In this document: positions 16,107-25,074 of the stretch, piece by piece
Numbering within the stretch: the first letter of the stretch is position 1
Layout: each line of letters opens with the position of its first letter
Assembly (NCBI RefSeq): GCF_052116305.1
Contig: NZ_JBQKLI010000001.1
Coordinates: 156,453-220,452, forward strand
Length of the DNA: 64,000 nt
From: JBQKLI01 sp012798975
Lineage (GTDB): Bacteria > Bacillota > Clostridia > Tissierellales > Peptoniphilaceae
Reading direction: 5' to 3'
Notes under the pieces: generated by a model
Databases searched by the model: none
What the model was told of the DNA's origin: nothing
What the model saw: the letters and a program-made list of their open reading frames with translations, nothing else
Translations under genes and position numbers: made by a program

Positions 16107-16649
16107 TCAGATATTGTTTAAGTCTAGAACATTTTTATTTTTAATAATATAATCTGCAGCAGAGATTATAGTTAGGATCAAAGAAATATAAATAAATATC
16201 GTATCTAAAGGAAATGTAAAACGAAGCAGCAGCGTTTCTTTAAACAACAATAATATAATCGCAATAAATTGAGTTGTTGTTTTAAACTTGCCCCAGATGC
16301 TTGCAGCTATAGTAACATTATTTGAAGCAGCCAATACTCTAAATCCTGTAATAATAAATTCTCTAGCAACAATGACTACTACAATCCAAGCAGCTATTTT
16401 TTCTAACTGGATCAGCATAATAAGAGCTGTTGTTGAAAGAAGTTTATCTGCGAGAGGATCCATAAATTTTCCGAAATTTGTTACAAGATTGCGGCTTCTT
16501 GCAAGATATCCATCTATAAAATCCGTTAATGCAGCTCCGACAAATATAATCCCTGGAATTACACTATCTAGGCCTGTTATTATAATCGCTATTACAAATA
16601 CTGGAATCAGCAACATTCTGAATGTCGTTATTTTATTGGCTATATTCAT
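16107..16649 (-). CDS. pgsA: CDP-diacylglycerol-glycerol-3-phosphate 3-phosphatidyltransferase
   Basis: PgsA makes phosphatidylglycerol phosphate, the precursor of phosphatidylglycerol and cardiolipin. The 180-residue integral membrane protein has about four to five hydrophobic helices. It contains the CDP-alcohol phosphotransferase motif, here beginning DGYLAR and ending FMDPLADK, with all three metal-binding aspartates. It overlaps the end of ftsK by 17 bp and should be translated from the same message. rimO, which often sits between ftsK and pgsA in Clostridia, is not here. Confidence 0.95.
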   Translation of the reverse strand: MNIANKITTFRMLLIPVFVIAIIITGLDSVIPGIIFVGAALTDFIDGYLARSRNLVTNFGKFMDPLADKLLSTTALIMLIQLEKIAAWIVVVIVAREFIITGFRVLAASNNVTIAASIWGKFKTTTQFIAIILLLFKETLLLRFTFPLDTIFIYISLILTIISAADYIIKNKNVLDLNNI

Positions 16650-18876
16650 CTGTTTCTCCTTCTTCTATTTCATCATATAAATAATTTTTATCTTTCAGCA
16701 CTTTTCTAGGTTTGCTTCCTTCATAACCGCTTACAACACCGTTTTCTTCCATTTCATCGATAAGCCGTCCGGCTCTAGCGTATCCTATTTTTAATTTCCT
16801 TTGAAGAAATGAGATTGACGCAGTCTGTTCTTGAACTACAAGGTTTACAGCTTCGTCGTATAAATCATCATTGCTGGAAGCTTTAATAGATTCTTCTTGA
16901 ACTTTTTTGATCTCCTCTAAAATGACTTCATCATAATTTGTTTCATTCTGATCCTTAATATAATTTACAATATTTTCAACTTCCCGATCCGATACAAAGG
17001 CGCCTTGTATTCTTTTAGGTTTACTTATTCCCGATGGGAAGAAAAGCATATCTCCTTTTCCTAATAGTTTTTCAGCTCCTGATATATCTAATATTGTTCT
17101 GGAATCGATTTGAGAAGTGACCTGAAAAGAAATCCTAGAAGGAATATTTGCTTTTATTGTACCTGTGATTACGTCTACTGTAGGTCTTTGAGTAGCAATA
17201 ATCAAATGAATTCCACAAGCTCTTGCCATTTGTGCCAATCGGCAAATAGCATCCTCTACTTCACCGGCTGCTACCATCATAAGGTCTGAAAGCTCATCGA
17301 TAACGATGACGATGTAAGGCAAATGTTCTAAGGAATGATCCTCGTTTTTTCGGTTATAAGACTTTATATCCCGTACATGATTTTCTGAAAATATCTGATA
17401 TCTTCTTTCCATTTCCCGAACAGCCCAGTTAAGTGCAGAACTGGCTTTTTTAGGATTCGTCACTACAGGTATAGCTAGGTGTGGAATTCCATTATAAATA
17501 CTTAATTCAACAACTTTTGGATCAATAAGGATTAGTTTAACATCCTCTGGCGTGCTATGGTAGAGAAGACTTATAAGAAGGGTATTTATACATACCGATT
17601 TTCCGCTTCCAGTTGCACCTGCTATTAATAAATGAGGCATAGAATCGATCGAAGATACAACGGCTTTTCCTGAGATATTTTTCCCTAGTACAAGAGGCAG
17701 TTTTGTTTCGAAATTTCTAAATTCATCTGATGTAATGATTTCTTTTAATAAAACATTATCTTTCAGCTCATTAGCAACTTCTATACCTACTACAGATTTT
17801 CCTGGAATCGGCGCTTCGATTCTTATTTCCGATGAAGCAAGATTTAAAGATAAATCATTAGCCATATTTACGATTCGGCTTACTTTAACACCTGGAGCCG
17901 GCTGTACTTCATAACATGTAACTGTTGGACCTGTGTTAATCTGAACAACTTTAACTTTAATTCCAAATTCTTCTAAGGTCTTTTCGATAGTATCAGCTTT
18001 TTGTAGTACTTCTTCCTTATTATCAATTTTCTTAACCGCTGGATTTTTAAGCAGTTCTAATGGCGGTATTTTATAATTTTGATTATTTTTTTCGATATTT
18101 AAATCAAAATCCTCTACTGTCATTTGTTCCCCAGAGTTTTTATAATCTACAATAAGAGGCTGTTTTTTCGGGGTGTTGGAAGTTGTATCTTTCTTTGCTA
18201 TTTCTCTCTTCTCTACTATTGGAATATTCTTTTTCTTTGGTATCTTGATTTCTTCCTTATTATTAATATTTTTTCTCGAGGTTGAATCGTTTTTAATCTT
18301 CATTACAGCTGTTTTCGCTTTCTGATAAACAATCTTTACAATATCTCTTAATTCATAAAGAAATTCTCGAATCGTTAATCCAAAAATCTCCAGTCCGCAA
18401 AGGAAAAAGCATAATATGAATGCAATATAGATTCCAAGATCGCCTATCATTTTGAAACTAGCGTAGCTTAAGGCTGCTGCTATAACTCCATATCTTGGCT
18501 CATTAGCGTTCAACTGCCATTGAGGATCAAAGCGATCCAAAAAAGCAGTGCCATACTTAAACCTGTTATCTAAAAAAATCAGCAATGCAAAAGACAGAAC
18601 TATACAAGCAATGATTTTTTTTCTATATCGGCCTATTTTATCAGGAAAGATAAAACTTGCAAGAAGGGCGGAGATAAGCAGCGGCAATACATAGCTGCCC
18701 AATCCAAAGAGATAAAAATACATGTTTTTAAGCCCTTTCCCTACAAAACCAATATTTTCATTAAAAATAAAAACATAGGATATCAAAAAAAAGAGTATCA
18801 AAAAAGCATATACTGATGTTTTATTAATATTCAGTTGTTTGTTTGCTTTCTTACTTGTCTTTCTTTTTTTTCTCAT
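16633..18876 (-). CDS. ftsK: DNA translocase FtsK/SpoIIIE
   Basis: FtsK pumps chromosomal DNA through the division septum and activates Xer recombination. The 747 residues have four to five N-terminal membrane helices (about 20-165), then a basic, lysine-rich linker (about 180-270). The RecA-like motor carries Walker A GATGSGKS and Walker B IVIDEL. The C-terminal winged-helix gamma domain (about 665-735, with RKLKIGYARAGRLIDEME) reads polar DNA motifs. The length is in the SpoIIIE/FtsK range for Firmicutes. The window shows no sporulation genes, so the division role is more likely than a spore role. Confidence 0.96.
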   Translation of the reverse strand: MRKKRKTSKKANKQLNINKTSVYAFLILFFLISYVFIFNENIGFVGKGLKNMYFYLFGLGSYVLPLLISALLASFIFPDKIGRYRKKIIACIVLSFALLIFLDNRFKYGTAFLDRFDPQWQLNANEPRYGVIAAALSYASFKMIGDLGIYIAFILCFFLCGLEIFGLTIREFLYELRDIVKIVYQKAKTAVMKIKNDSTSRKNINNKEEIKIPKKKNIPIVEKREIAKKDTTSNTPKKQPLIVDYKNSGEQMTVEDFDLNIEKNNQNYKIPPLELLKNPAVKKIDNKEEVLQKADTIEKTLEEFGIKVKVVQINTGPTVTCYEVQPAPGVKVSRIVNMANDLSLNLASSEIRIEAPIPGKSVVGIEVANELKDNVLLKEIITSDEFRNFETKLPLVLGKNISGKAVVSSIDSMPHLLIAGATGSGKSVCINTLLISLLYHSTPEDVKLILIDPKVVELSIYNGIPHLAIPVVTNPKKASSALNWAVREMERRYQIFSENHVRDIKSYNRKNEDHSLEHLPYIVIVIDELSDLMMVAAGEVEDAICRLAQMARACGIHLIIATQRPTVDVITGTIKANIPSRISFQVTSQIDSRTILDISGAEKLLGKGDMLFFPSGISKPKRIQGAFVSDREVENIVNYIKDQNETNYDEVILEEIKKVQEESIKASSNDDLYDEAVNLVVQEQTASISFLQRKLKIGYARAGRLIDEMEENGVVSGYEGSKPRKVLKDKNYLYDEIEEGETDEYSQ

Positions 18877-18904
18877 TTTATACGCTCCAAATATTTAGCG
18901 GACA

Positions 18905-19336
18905 TTAAAGTCCGGTATGTCCGAACCCTCCATCTCCTCTTTGGGTATCTTTTAACTCTTCTGCTTCTTTAAACTCAATTCTCTCATATTTTGCTAAGAT
19001 CATTTGCGCAACTCTTTCACCATGAGAAATTACAGCTTTTTCTTTTGACAAGTTTATAATGGGAACCATAATTTCACCCCGATAGTCGCTGTCAATCGTT
19101 CCTACAGCATTTACAAGAGTAAGTCCTTTTTTAATCGATAAACCGCTGCGAGCTCTTATTTGAATTTCATATCCTTCTGGTATTTCCACAAAAATTCCAG
19201 TGGGTATCAAAAATCGGTCTAAAGAATCTAATATAATATCTTCCTGAAGATCAGCTCTAATATCAACTCCGGCCGATCCTTCAGTAGCATATTCTGGCAA
19301 CGGGTTCGTACTCTTGTTAATTATATTTATAATCAT
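18905..19336 (-). CDS. dut: dUTP diphosphatase
   Basis: Dut hydrolyses dUTP to dUMP and pyrophosphate, keeping uracil out of DNA and supplying dTMP synthesis. The 143-residue trimeric type has all five motifs: AGVDIRA, RSGLS, GTIDSDYRGEI with the catalytic aspartate, RVAQMI, and the C-terminal arm RGDGGFGHTG. A strong ribosome binding site, AAGGAGG, precedes the ATG. It stands alone between pnp, with a terminator-like hairpin between them, and ftsK. Confidence 0.97.
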   Translation of the reverse strand: MIINIINKSTNPLPEYATEGSAGVDIRADLQEDIILDSLDRFLIPTGIFVEIPEGYEIQIRARSGLSIKKGLTLVNAVGTIDSDYRGEIMVPIINLSKEKAVISHGERVAQMILAKYERIEFKEAEELKDTQRGDGGFGHTGL

Positions 19337-19352
19337 AGTTCCTCCTTATGAG

Positions 19353-19385
19353 AAAAGACATAGATATAGCATCTATGTCCTTTTT
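19353..19385 (-). terminator. Hairpin between pnp and dut
   Basis: On the minus strand GACATAGAT pairs with ATCTATGTC over a 5-base loop, flanked by AAAAAG and CTTTTC. It lies 6 bp after the pnp stop, so it is a probable but weak pnp terminator. Confidence 0.7.
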
Positions 19386-19390
19386 AGTCA

Positions 19391-21493
19391 TTATTCTTGT
19401 TCTTTTTCTTTTCTTTCCGGTCTCGGCAATAAAGCTTTTCTAGAAAGGTTGATTCTGCCTTGTTTATCGATTTCAGTAACTTTAACCATTACTTCATCTC
19501 CTACAGACAACACATCTTCCACTTTATTAATTCTTTCATCGGCGATATTAGAAATGTGAATTAAGCCTTCTTTACCAGGAAGAAGCTCTGCAAAAGCTCC
19601 GAAATTCATAATCTTTGTAATCTTAGCAAGGTATGTTTCTCCAGCTTCTACTTCTTTAACAATATCTTCAATCATTTTAACAGCTTTTTCGCCATTTTCT
19701 CTATTTACAGAAGTTACATTTATGGTACCGTCATCTTGGGTTTCAATAATAACTCCAGTTTCGTCAATAATTTTATTTATTACTTTCCCCCCTGGTCCGA
19801 TAACTTCTCGTACTTTATCCGGATGAATTTTAATCGTAAGAATTCTAGGAGCATATTTTGAAATATCAGCTTCTGGTTCTGCAATAAGAGCTGTCATTTT
19901 ATCTAAGATGAATAGTCTTCCTTTTCTAGCTTTTTCCAAAGCTTCTTTTAGAATTTCCTCGCTAATACCGCTGATTTTTATATCCATCTGTAGTGCAGTA
20001 ATACCTTCTTTTGTTCCAGCTACTTTAAAGTCCATATCCCCTAAGTGATCTTCTAATCCCTGAATATCAGAAAGGACAACCACGTTATCATCTTGTTTGA
20101 TAAGACCCATTGCAATACCTGCTACAGGAGCTGAAATAGGCACACCTGCGTCCATTAAAGATAATGTCGATCCGCAGATAGATGCTTGAGAACTGGATCC
20201 GTTTGAACTAAGAACCTCTGATACTACACGCATTGTATAAGGGAAATCTTCCTCTTTTGGAAGGACAGGAATAATTGCTCTTTCTGCTAATGCACCATGG
20301 CCGATCTCTCTTCGTCCAGGGCTTCTTAGAGGTTTAGTATCTCCTACACAAAATGGAGGGAAGTTATACTGATGCATATATCGTTTGTTTTCTTCTTCGA
20401 TTAATCCGTCTAATCTCTGTACTTCTCCAGGTGCACCTAAAGTAGTAATGGATAATACTTGAGTTTGTCCCCTTGTAAATAAACCTGATCCATGGGCTCT
20501 AGGAAGCAGACTTCGTTCACAAGTGATTTTTCGGATTTCATCTAAATCTCTATTATCTGGACGAACATGGTCCTCTACAATTAAGCGTCTGACCTCTTCT
20601 CTTTCGATATCATCAAGAATTGCTTTTATTTCTTTATCTTTATCTTCGAGCATTGAAAAATGCTCTAATGTTTCTGATTCTAGTTCCCCTAGCTCATCTT
20701 GTCTAGCCATCTTATCAGGATTTTTTATCATATTAATTAGGCGTTCTTCTGCAAATTCGCGAACACTTTTATTTAATTCTGGATCTACTGCTTTAATTTC
20801 ATATTCTTTCTTTTCTTTACCGCAGTCTTTTTGAATATTACTGATAAAGCGGCATATATTTTTAATCTCATCATGGGCAGCTAGTATAGAATTTAATATC
20901 ATTTCTTCAGATACGATATTGCATCCTGCTTCTACCATCATAATAGCTTCTTCTGTTCCTGCAACTGTTAATTCAAGATCTGATTTTTCTTTTTCTTCCT
21001 GGTTTGGAAATAATATGATTTCTCCATCGATAATACCTACACTCATAGCTGCTGTAGGGCCCATAAATGGAATATCAGAAATTGTCAGTGCAACGGATGA
21101 TCCAATCATCGAAAGTATATCAGGAGTGTAATCCGGGTCGACAGATAGTGCCGTAGCGATTACTTGTACGTCATTATGATATCCTTCTGGAAATAATGGT
21201 CGCAACGGTCTGTCGATCAAACGTGAGGTTAGTATTCCTTTTTCTGTAGGACGTCCTTCTCTTTTGATAAATCCGCCAGGGATTTTACCGACAGAGTATA
21301 GTTTTTCTTGGAAATCACAACTTAAAGGAAAGAAATCCACACCTTCTCTTGGTTTGTCGGAAGCAGTAGCTGTTACGAGAACGATACTGTCCTCATATTG
21401 CACTAAGCAAGCACCGTCTGCCTGTTCTGCTACTTTCCCGATTGTAATTTTTAACTCTTTGCCTTTAAATTGATATGAATATTCTTTTGTCAT
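19391..21493 (-). CDS. pnp: Polynucleotide phosphorylase
   Basis: PNPase degrades RNA 3' to 5' using phosphate. The 700-residue protein has two RNase PH-like cores joined by a helical domain. The second core carries ICGSTLSLMDAG and DHLGDMDFKVAGT with the catalytic aspartates. A KH domain (VREVIGPGGKVIN) and an S1 domain (FGAFAELLPGKEGLIHISNI) follow at about residues 555-690. It lies directly downstream of rpsO, the ancient arrangement seen in many bacteria. A long hairpin between the two genes is a likely processing site. Confidence 0.97.
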   Translation of the reverse strand: MTKEYSYQFKGKELKITIGKVAEQADGACLVQYEDSIVLVTATASDKPREGVDFFPLSCDFQEKLYSVGKIPGGFIKREGRPTEKGILTSRLIDRPLRPLFPEGYHNDVQVIATALSVDPDYTPDILSMIGSSVALTISDIPFMGPTAAMSVGIIDGEIILFPNQEEKEKSDLELTVAGTEEAIMMVEAGCNIVSEEMILNSILAAHDEIKNICRFISNIQKDCGKEKKEYEIKAVDPELNKSVREFAEERLINMIKNPDKMARQDELGELESETLEHFSMLEDKDKEIKAILDDIEREEVRRLIVEDHVRPDNRDLDEIRKITCERSLLPRAHGSGLFTRGQTQVLSITTLGAPGEVQRLDGLIEEENKRYMHQYNFPPFCVGDTKPLRSPGRREIGHGALAERAIIPVLPKEEDFPYTMRVVSEVLSSNGSSSQASICGSTLSLMDAGVPISAPVAGIAMGLIKQDDNVVVLSDIQGLEDHLGDMDFKVAGTKEGITALQMDIKISGISEEILKEALEKARKGRLFILDKMTALIAEPEADISKYAPRILTIKIHPDKVREVIGPGGKVINKIIDETGVIIETQDDGTINVTSVNRENGEKAVKMIEDIVKEVEAGETYLAKITKIMNFGAFAELLPGKEGLIHISNIADERINKVEDVLSVGDEVMVKVTEIDKQGRINLSRKALLPRPERKEKEQE

Positions 21494-21522
21494 TTTTCCT
21501 CCAATAAAAGATTTGCTTATAA

Positions 21523-21560
21523 CTAAAGATAAGAGCGGTTAAGACCGCTCTTATCTTTAG
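21523..21560 (-). terminator. Long perfect hairpin between rpsO and pnp
   Basis: A 17-bp perfect stem (CTAAAGATAAGAGCGGT and its complement) with a 4-base loop fills the rpsO-pnp gap. The following T run is weak, so it may act more as an RNase III processing site than as a full terminator. This would match the known rpsO-pnp arrangement in other bacteria. Confidence 0.8.
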
Positions 21561-21571
21561 AACCTCATTCA

Positions 21572-21838
21572 TTAACCACGGATATTTAATCTTTTGATTA
21601 AGTCACGATATCTTTCGATATCCTTAGATTTAAGATAGTTAAGAAGACCTCTTCTGTTACCAATCATCTTAAATAATCCCCTACGAGAATGGTGATCACT
21701 TTTGTGAGTTTTTAAATGTTCTGTTAAAGAACTGATTCTATAGCTTAATAATGCTATTTGAACCTCTGGAGAGCCTGTATCTCCCTCTGCTGTTTTGTAC
21801 TCATCGATAATTTGTTTTTTTTCTTCTGATGTCATCAT
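21572..21838 (-). CDS. rpsO: Ribosomal protein S15
   Basis: S15 binds 16S rRNA early in assembly of the small subunit. The 88-residue protein contains the standard family stretch with GDTGSPEVQIALL, DHHSRRGLFKMIGNRR and LLNYLK. An AGGAGG site lies upstream of the first of two ATG codons. Its 5' leader can fold into a bulged stem near a -10 element, which may be an S15 autoregulatory site. Confidence 0.98.
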   Translation of the reverse strand: MMTSEEKKQIIDEYKTAEGDTGSPEVQIALLSYRISSLTEHLKTHKSDHHSRRGLFKMIGNRRGLLNYLKSKDIERYRDLIKRLNIRG

Positions 21839-21874
21839 AATAATGATTCCTCCTATTAATTTTATTCACCGCTG

Positions 21875-21913
21875 CTGTTGAAAACGTTGAGGACTCGTAT
21901 AACAACGCAACAG
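21875..21913 (-). promoter_or_regulatory. Candidate rpsO leader structure (S15 autoregulation)
   Basis: On the minus strand CTGTTG-CGTTG pairs with CAACG-UUUU-CAACAG around a 13-base loop, giving an 11-bp stem with a four-U bulge. It lies about 35 bases upstream of the rpsO start. A TATAAT (21921-21926) is placed so that transcription would begin at the foot of the stem. No good -35 is seen. S15 represses its own translation in several bacteria; a role here is inferred. Confidence 0.5.
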
Positions 21914-21921
21914 TACAAGTA

Positions 21922-22863
21922 TTATAGTAACATATCTGTGTATAGTTGTAAATCTTTCTTAGAAATATAAATCTTGTCTTTTTCAAGCTGCTGAATCAAC
22001 TCATTGGCAGATGGAAATCTGTCATTTTCCCTCATATATTCGATGAAATACAATTTCTGAGTTTTTCCATAGATATCTTCTGAAAAATCGAATATATACG
22101 TTTCAATTTTTTTTTCTACTTCATCAAATGTTTTATTCTCGCCTAATGCAGTCATAGACAGATAGTGGTTCCCATTGACTTCGCTGATTGTAAAATAGAC
22201 ACCTTCCTTGGGCAAAATATAGTTTTGATTCTCTAAATTTGCTGTGGGAAAGCCTAGAAGATGTCCTCTCGCTTCTCCATGAACTATTTTTCCTTTTATA
22301 CTATAGGGTCGGCCAAGGTACCTATTCGCTAATTCAACATTTCCAATTTCGAGCAGATTTCTTATTAACGTACTTTTTATAAGCTTTTTATCAAGACAAA
22401 AGTCATTTATTTCAATAAGTTTAAATTCTTGATCGACATAATGCTCTTCTAGATAACGAATATCGCCTTCTCCTTTATAACCAAATTTATAATCCCTTCC
22501 TACAACGATACCTTTGCATTTTGTTTTTGTAATAATAAAATCAATAAACTCTGCCGGAAGCATCTTAGAAAAGTCTATATCAAAATTCTTTACAAAAACA
22601 ATATCAACTTTTTCTTTTTTTAGAATTTCAATTTTATCTTCCAAAGTCGTCAACACGAATTTTTTACTGCTCGGATACAGTACCTTGCCAGAATGATCTT
22701 TGAAAAGAAGAACTGCACTTTTTAGATTCTTTTTACAAGCTTCATCTATCATAGTAGAAATTAATTTGATATGACCTAGATGCAATCCATCAAAATTTCC
22801 TAATGCCAGTATAGTCTCTTCTGAATTTTTAATTTTACTATTGTCTAACTCAATAATCTTCAT
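21922..22863 (-). CDS. ribF: Bifunctional riboflavin kinase/FAD synthetase
   Basis: RibF converts riboflavin to FMN and then FAD. The 313 residues have an N-terminal nucleotidyltransferase domain with LGNFDGLHLGH and a mid-domain RDYKFGYKGEGD. The C-terminal riboflavin kinase domain begins with RPYSIKGKIVHGEARGHLLGFPTAN-type sequence, which includes the PTAN substrate motif. It is the last gene of the nusA-infB operon, 8 bp after truB. The rpsO -10 element lies in its final codons. Confidence 0.96.
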   Translation of the reverse strand: MKIIELDNSKIKNSEETILALGNFDGLHLGHIKLISTMIDEACKKNLKSAVLLFKDHSGKVLYPSSKKFVLTTLEDKIEILKKEKVDIVFVKNFDIDFSKMLPAEFIDFIITKTKCKGIVVGRDYKFGYKGEGDIRYLEEHYVDQEFKLIEINDFCLDKKLIKSTLIRNLLEIGNVELANRYLGRPYSIKGKIVHGEARGHLLGFPTANLENQNYILPKEGVYFTISEVNGNHYLSMTALGENKTFDEVEKKIETYIFDFSEDIYGKTQKLYFIEYMRENDRFPSANELIQQLEKDKIYISKKDLQLYTDMLL

Positions 22864-22871
22864 AACTTCCT

Positions 22872-23756
22872 CTAATGCAATAATTTTTTTACTTTAATAA
22901 TATTTGAATGGTTGCTTTTTAATACTTCACCGATACCAATAAATTCATTCCTGCAGTAGATCAGATTTTGTTCCATTGGATCTAAAGAGGTAGATATTTT
23001 TGCTCCATTTAGAATAAGATTATATTTCTCATCGTCTACTTCAATTTTTGGCAAATGAGACAGTGCCTTTTCCATAGGAAGCATAATATCTTCTATCGAT
23101 TCTATATTATGCTCAATCTGTTCTAGGGTTAAACAATTATCTATGGATATGCCTGATGAAAGAGTACGCAATAGAAAAGACATAGTGCCGCAGGTATCCA
23201 TAGAACGAGCAAGATCTTTCAGAAGAGTTCTAATATAGGTGCCTTTAGAACAACGTATCCGTATAAGAGCTTTATTTTCATATTTACGAAGCAGCTCTGC
23301 CTGATAAACTGTAACGCGGATCGATTCGCGAGAAATAATTTCGCCTTTTCGCGCATATTCATATAACTTTTTACCTTTGATTTTCTTAGCAGAATACATC
23401 GGTGGAATCTGCTGGATTTCTTGATTATTTATTTTATCTATTGAAGATATTATTTCATCTCTTGTAGGAATTTTGTCTGAATAATTTAATACTTCTCCCC
23501 AGATATCTTCAGTAGCAGTTTCTATTCCGAATGTAATTTCAGCGATATATTCTTTCGGCTGAAGCATCATATAGTCGCTGATTTTAGTTGCTTTTCCGAT
23601 ACAAATAGGCAGTGCGCCTGTGGCATTTGGATCAAGTGTACCGGAATGGCCGATCTTTTTAGTTTTTAAAATTCCTCTTAATTTTGCAACCACATCATGG
23701 GAAGTAAAACCTGTTTCTTTAAAAATTGGCAAAATCCCATTAAGATTTCCATTCAA
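22872..23756 (-). CDS. truB: tRNA pseudouridine-55 synthase TruB
   Basis: TruB makes pseudouridine at position 55 of the tRNA T-loop. The 294-residue protein has KIGHSGTLDPNATG with the catalytic aspartate, plus conserved QIPPMYSAKK and CSKGTYIRTL stretches. The start is a TTG lying inside the end of nrnA (17-bp overlap) with AGAGG upstream. No ATG is available in frame near the start. Confidence 0.95.
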   Translation of the reverse strand: MNGNLNGILPIFKETGFTSHDVVAKLRGILKTKKIGHSGTLDPNATGALPICIGKATKISDYMMLQPKEYIAEITFGIETATEDIWGEVLNYSDKIPTRDEIISSIDKINNQEIQQIPPMYSAKKIKGKKLYEYARKGEIISRESIRVTVYQAELLRKYENKALIRIRCSKGTYIRTLLKDLARSMDTCGTMSFLLRTLSSGISIDNCLTLEQIEHNIESIEDIMLPMEKALSHLPKIEVDDEKYNLILNGAKISTSLDPMEQNLIYCRNEFIGIGEVLKSNHSNIIKVKKLLH

Positions 23757-24708
23757 TTTCTTCGAACCTCTCTAATAACTTGTTTTTCACTTCTATTAAG
23801 CTTCCCTTAATACTGCATCCAGCAGCGAAAGTATGTCCTCCTCCGCCAAAATCTGCAGCAATCTTACTCACATCAAGATAAGTCTTGCTTCTTAAACTCA
23901 CTTTAAATTCGTTTTGTATTTTTTCTTTTATCAATACAGAAAGCTCAACACCGCCGACATTTTTGTATTCGTTTACTACTTCATCAACTTCCGATATGGT
24001 TGAATTATAGTCGGAAGCTTGTTTCAATGTAACAGAGGACAGTACTAATTTATTATCAAAATAGAATTCAGATTCCGAAAGTATCTCTATTTTCAATCTT
24101 TTGGATTCTATCGATTCGTTTTCATAAAGGTAATACATGATCCTTCTTTTATCTGCACCGCATTCTATCAACTCGGATGCTGCTTTTAATGTAGAATCTG
24201 TAGCTGCTGGATATAAAAAACGTCCTGTATCTGTACAGATCCCTGTATAAAGACTATCCATAGAGGACGTGGGAAGCGGAAATTTACCGTGTTTTATTAA
24301 TTCATATACGATCTCGCATGTTGAGCTGTAGTCGCCTATTACTAAGTTAATATCGCCATAATATTCATTGCTCTTGTGATGGTCGATATTTATAATTTTA
24401 ATCGTTGGGTCGTTGAAAAGTATTTCAACATCTCCTAATCGTTCTTTGTTTGCACAATCTACTGTGATATAGAGATCAATATTGTCTGGAATTTTATCTG
24501 TCATTTTGTCCAAACCTTTTAGGAATTTTAGGTATTTTGGAATCTCATCTAGTTGAAGCAGGGTAACTTCTTTTCCCATTTTTTCTAAAGAAAGACCTAA
24601 ACCAATAAGAGAGCCTAAATTATCACCATCTGGACTTAGATGAGAAGAAAGCAGAATTTTATCTGCTTTCTCGACTTCATTTTCAATCTCATTGAAAATA
24701 TTATTCAT
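23740..24708 (-). CDS. nrnA: DHH/DHHA1 phosphoesterase, NrnA family
   Basis: A DHH-family enzyme of the NrnA type, which degrades very short RNAs (nanoRNAs) and can dephosphorylate pAp. The 322-residue protein has SHLSPDGDNLGS, VDCANKERLGD and the DHH motif itself in NIDHHKSN. The C-terminal DHHA1 domain ends with GGGGHTFAAGC. The ATG at 24708 is preferred to an upstream start 30 bp earlier, because AGGATC lies close to it and the family normally starts there. It overlaps rbfA by 8 bp within the nusA operon. Confidence 0.93.
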   Translation of the reverse strand: MNNIFNEIENEVEKADKILLSSHLSPDGDNLGSLIGLGLSLEKMGKEVTLLQLDEIPKYLKFLKGLDKMTDKIPDNIDLYITVDCANKERLGDVEILFNDPTIKIINIDHHKSNEYYGDINLVIGDYSSTCEIVYELIKHGKFPLPTSSMDSLYTGICTDTGRFLYPAATDSTLKAASELIECGADKRRIMYYLYENESIESKRLKIEILSESEFYFDNKLVLSSVTLKQASDYNSTISEVDEVVNEYKNVGGVELSVLIKEKIQNEFKVSLRSKTYLDVSKIAADFGGGGHTFAAGCSIKGSLIEVKNKLLERFEEIEWKS

Positions 24709-25066
24709 TTTTATGATCCTTATCGTGAATTTCTTCAATCAAATTGTTGATATGGATACCTCTTTCGGTAGATTCATCTAATTTAAAGACTAATTTCGGT
24801 ATTTGGCGAAGCTGTACAGCTTTGGCAATTTCTTTTTTGAAGAATCCGGAAGCTTGTCTAAAACCTTCGAGAGTCTCTTCTTTTTTTGCTTCATCTCCTA
24901 TAACTGAGATGTATACAGTTGCAAAACTTAAGTCATTTGTAACGTGGACTTCCGTAATACCTGTGTTTATCGTATCAATTCTTGGATCCTTTACGTCATT
25001 ATACAAACTTGTGGATATAATTTTTTTTATTTCAGCTGATATTCTATGAACTCTTTTATTATTCAT
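24701..25066 (-). CDS. rbfA: Ribosome-binding factor A
   Basis: RbfA helps mature the 16S rRNA 5' end and small subunit, notably in the cold. The 121-residue protein has the family features: an N-terminal RVHRISAEIKKIIS helix, VKDPRI, and a KH-like core ending in a FKLDESTERGIHI stretch. It lies between infB (8-bp gap) and nrnA (8-bp overlap), the usual order. Confidence 0.95.
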   Translation of the reverse strand: MNNKRVHRISAEIKKIISTSLYNDVKDPRIDTINTGITEVHVTNDLSFATVYISVIGDEAKKEETLEGFRQASGFFKKEIAKAVQLRQIPKLVFKLDESTERGIHINNLIEEIHDKDHKNE

Positions 25067-25074
25067 ATTAACCT

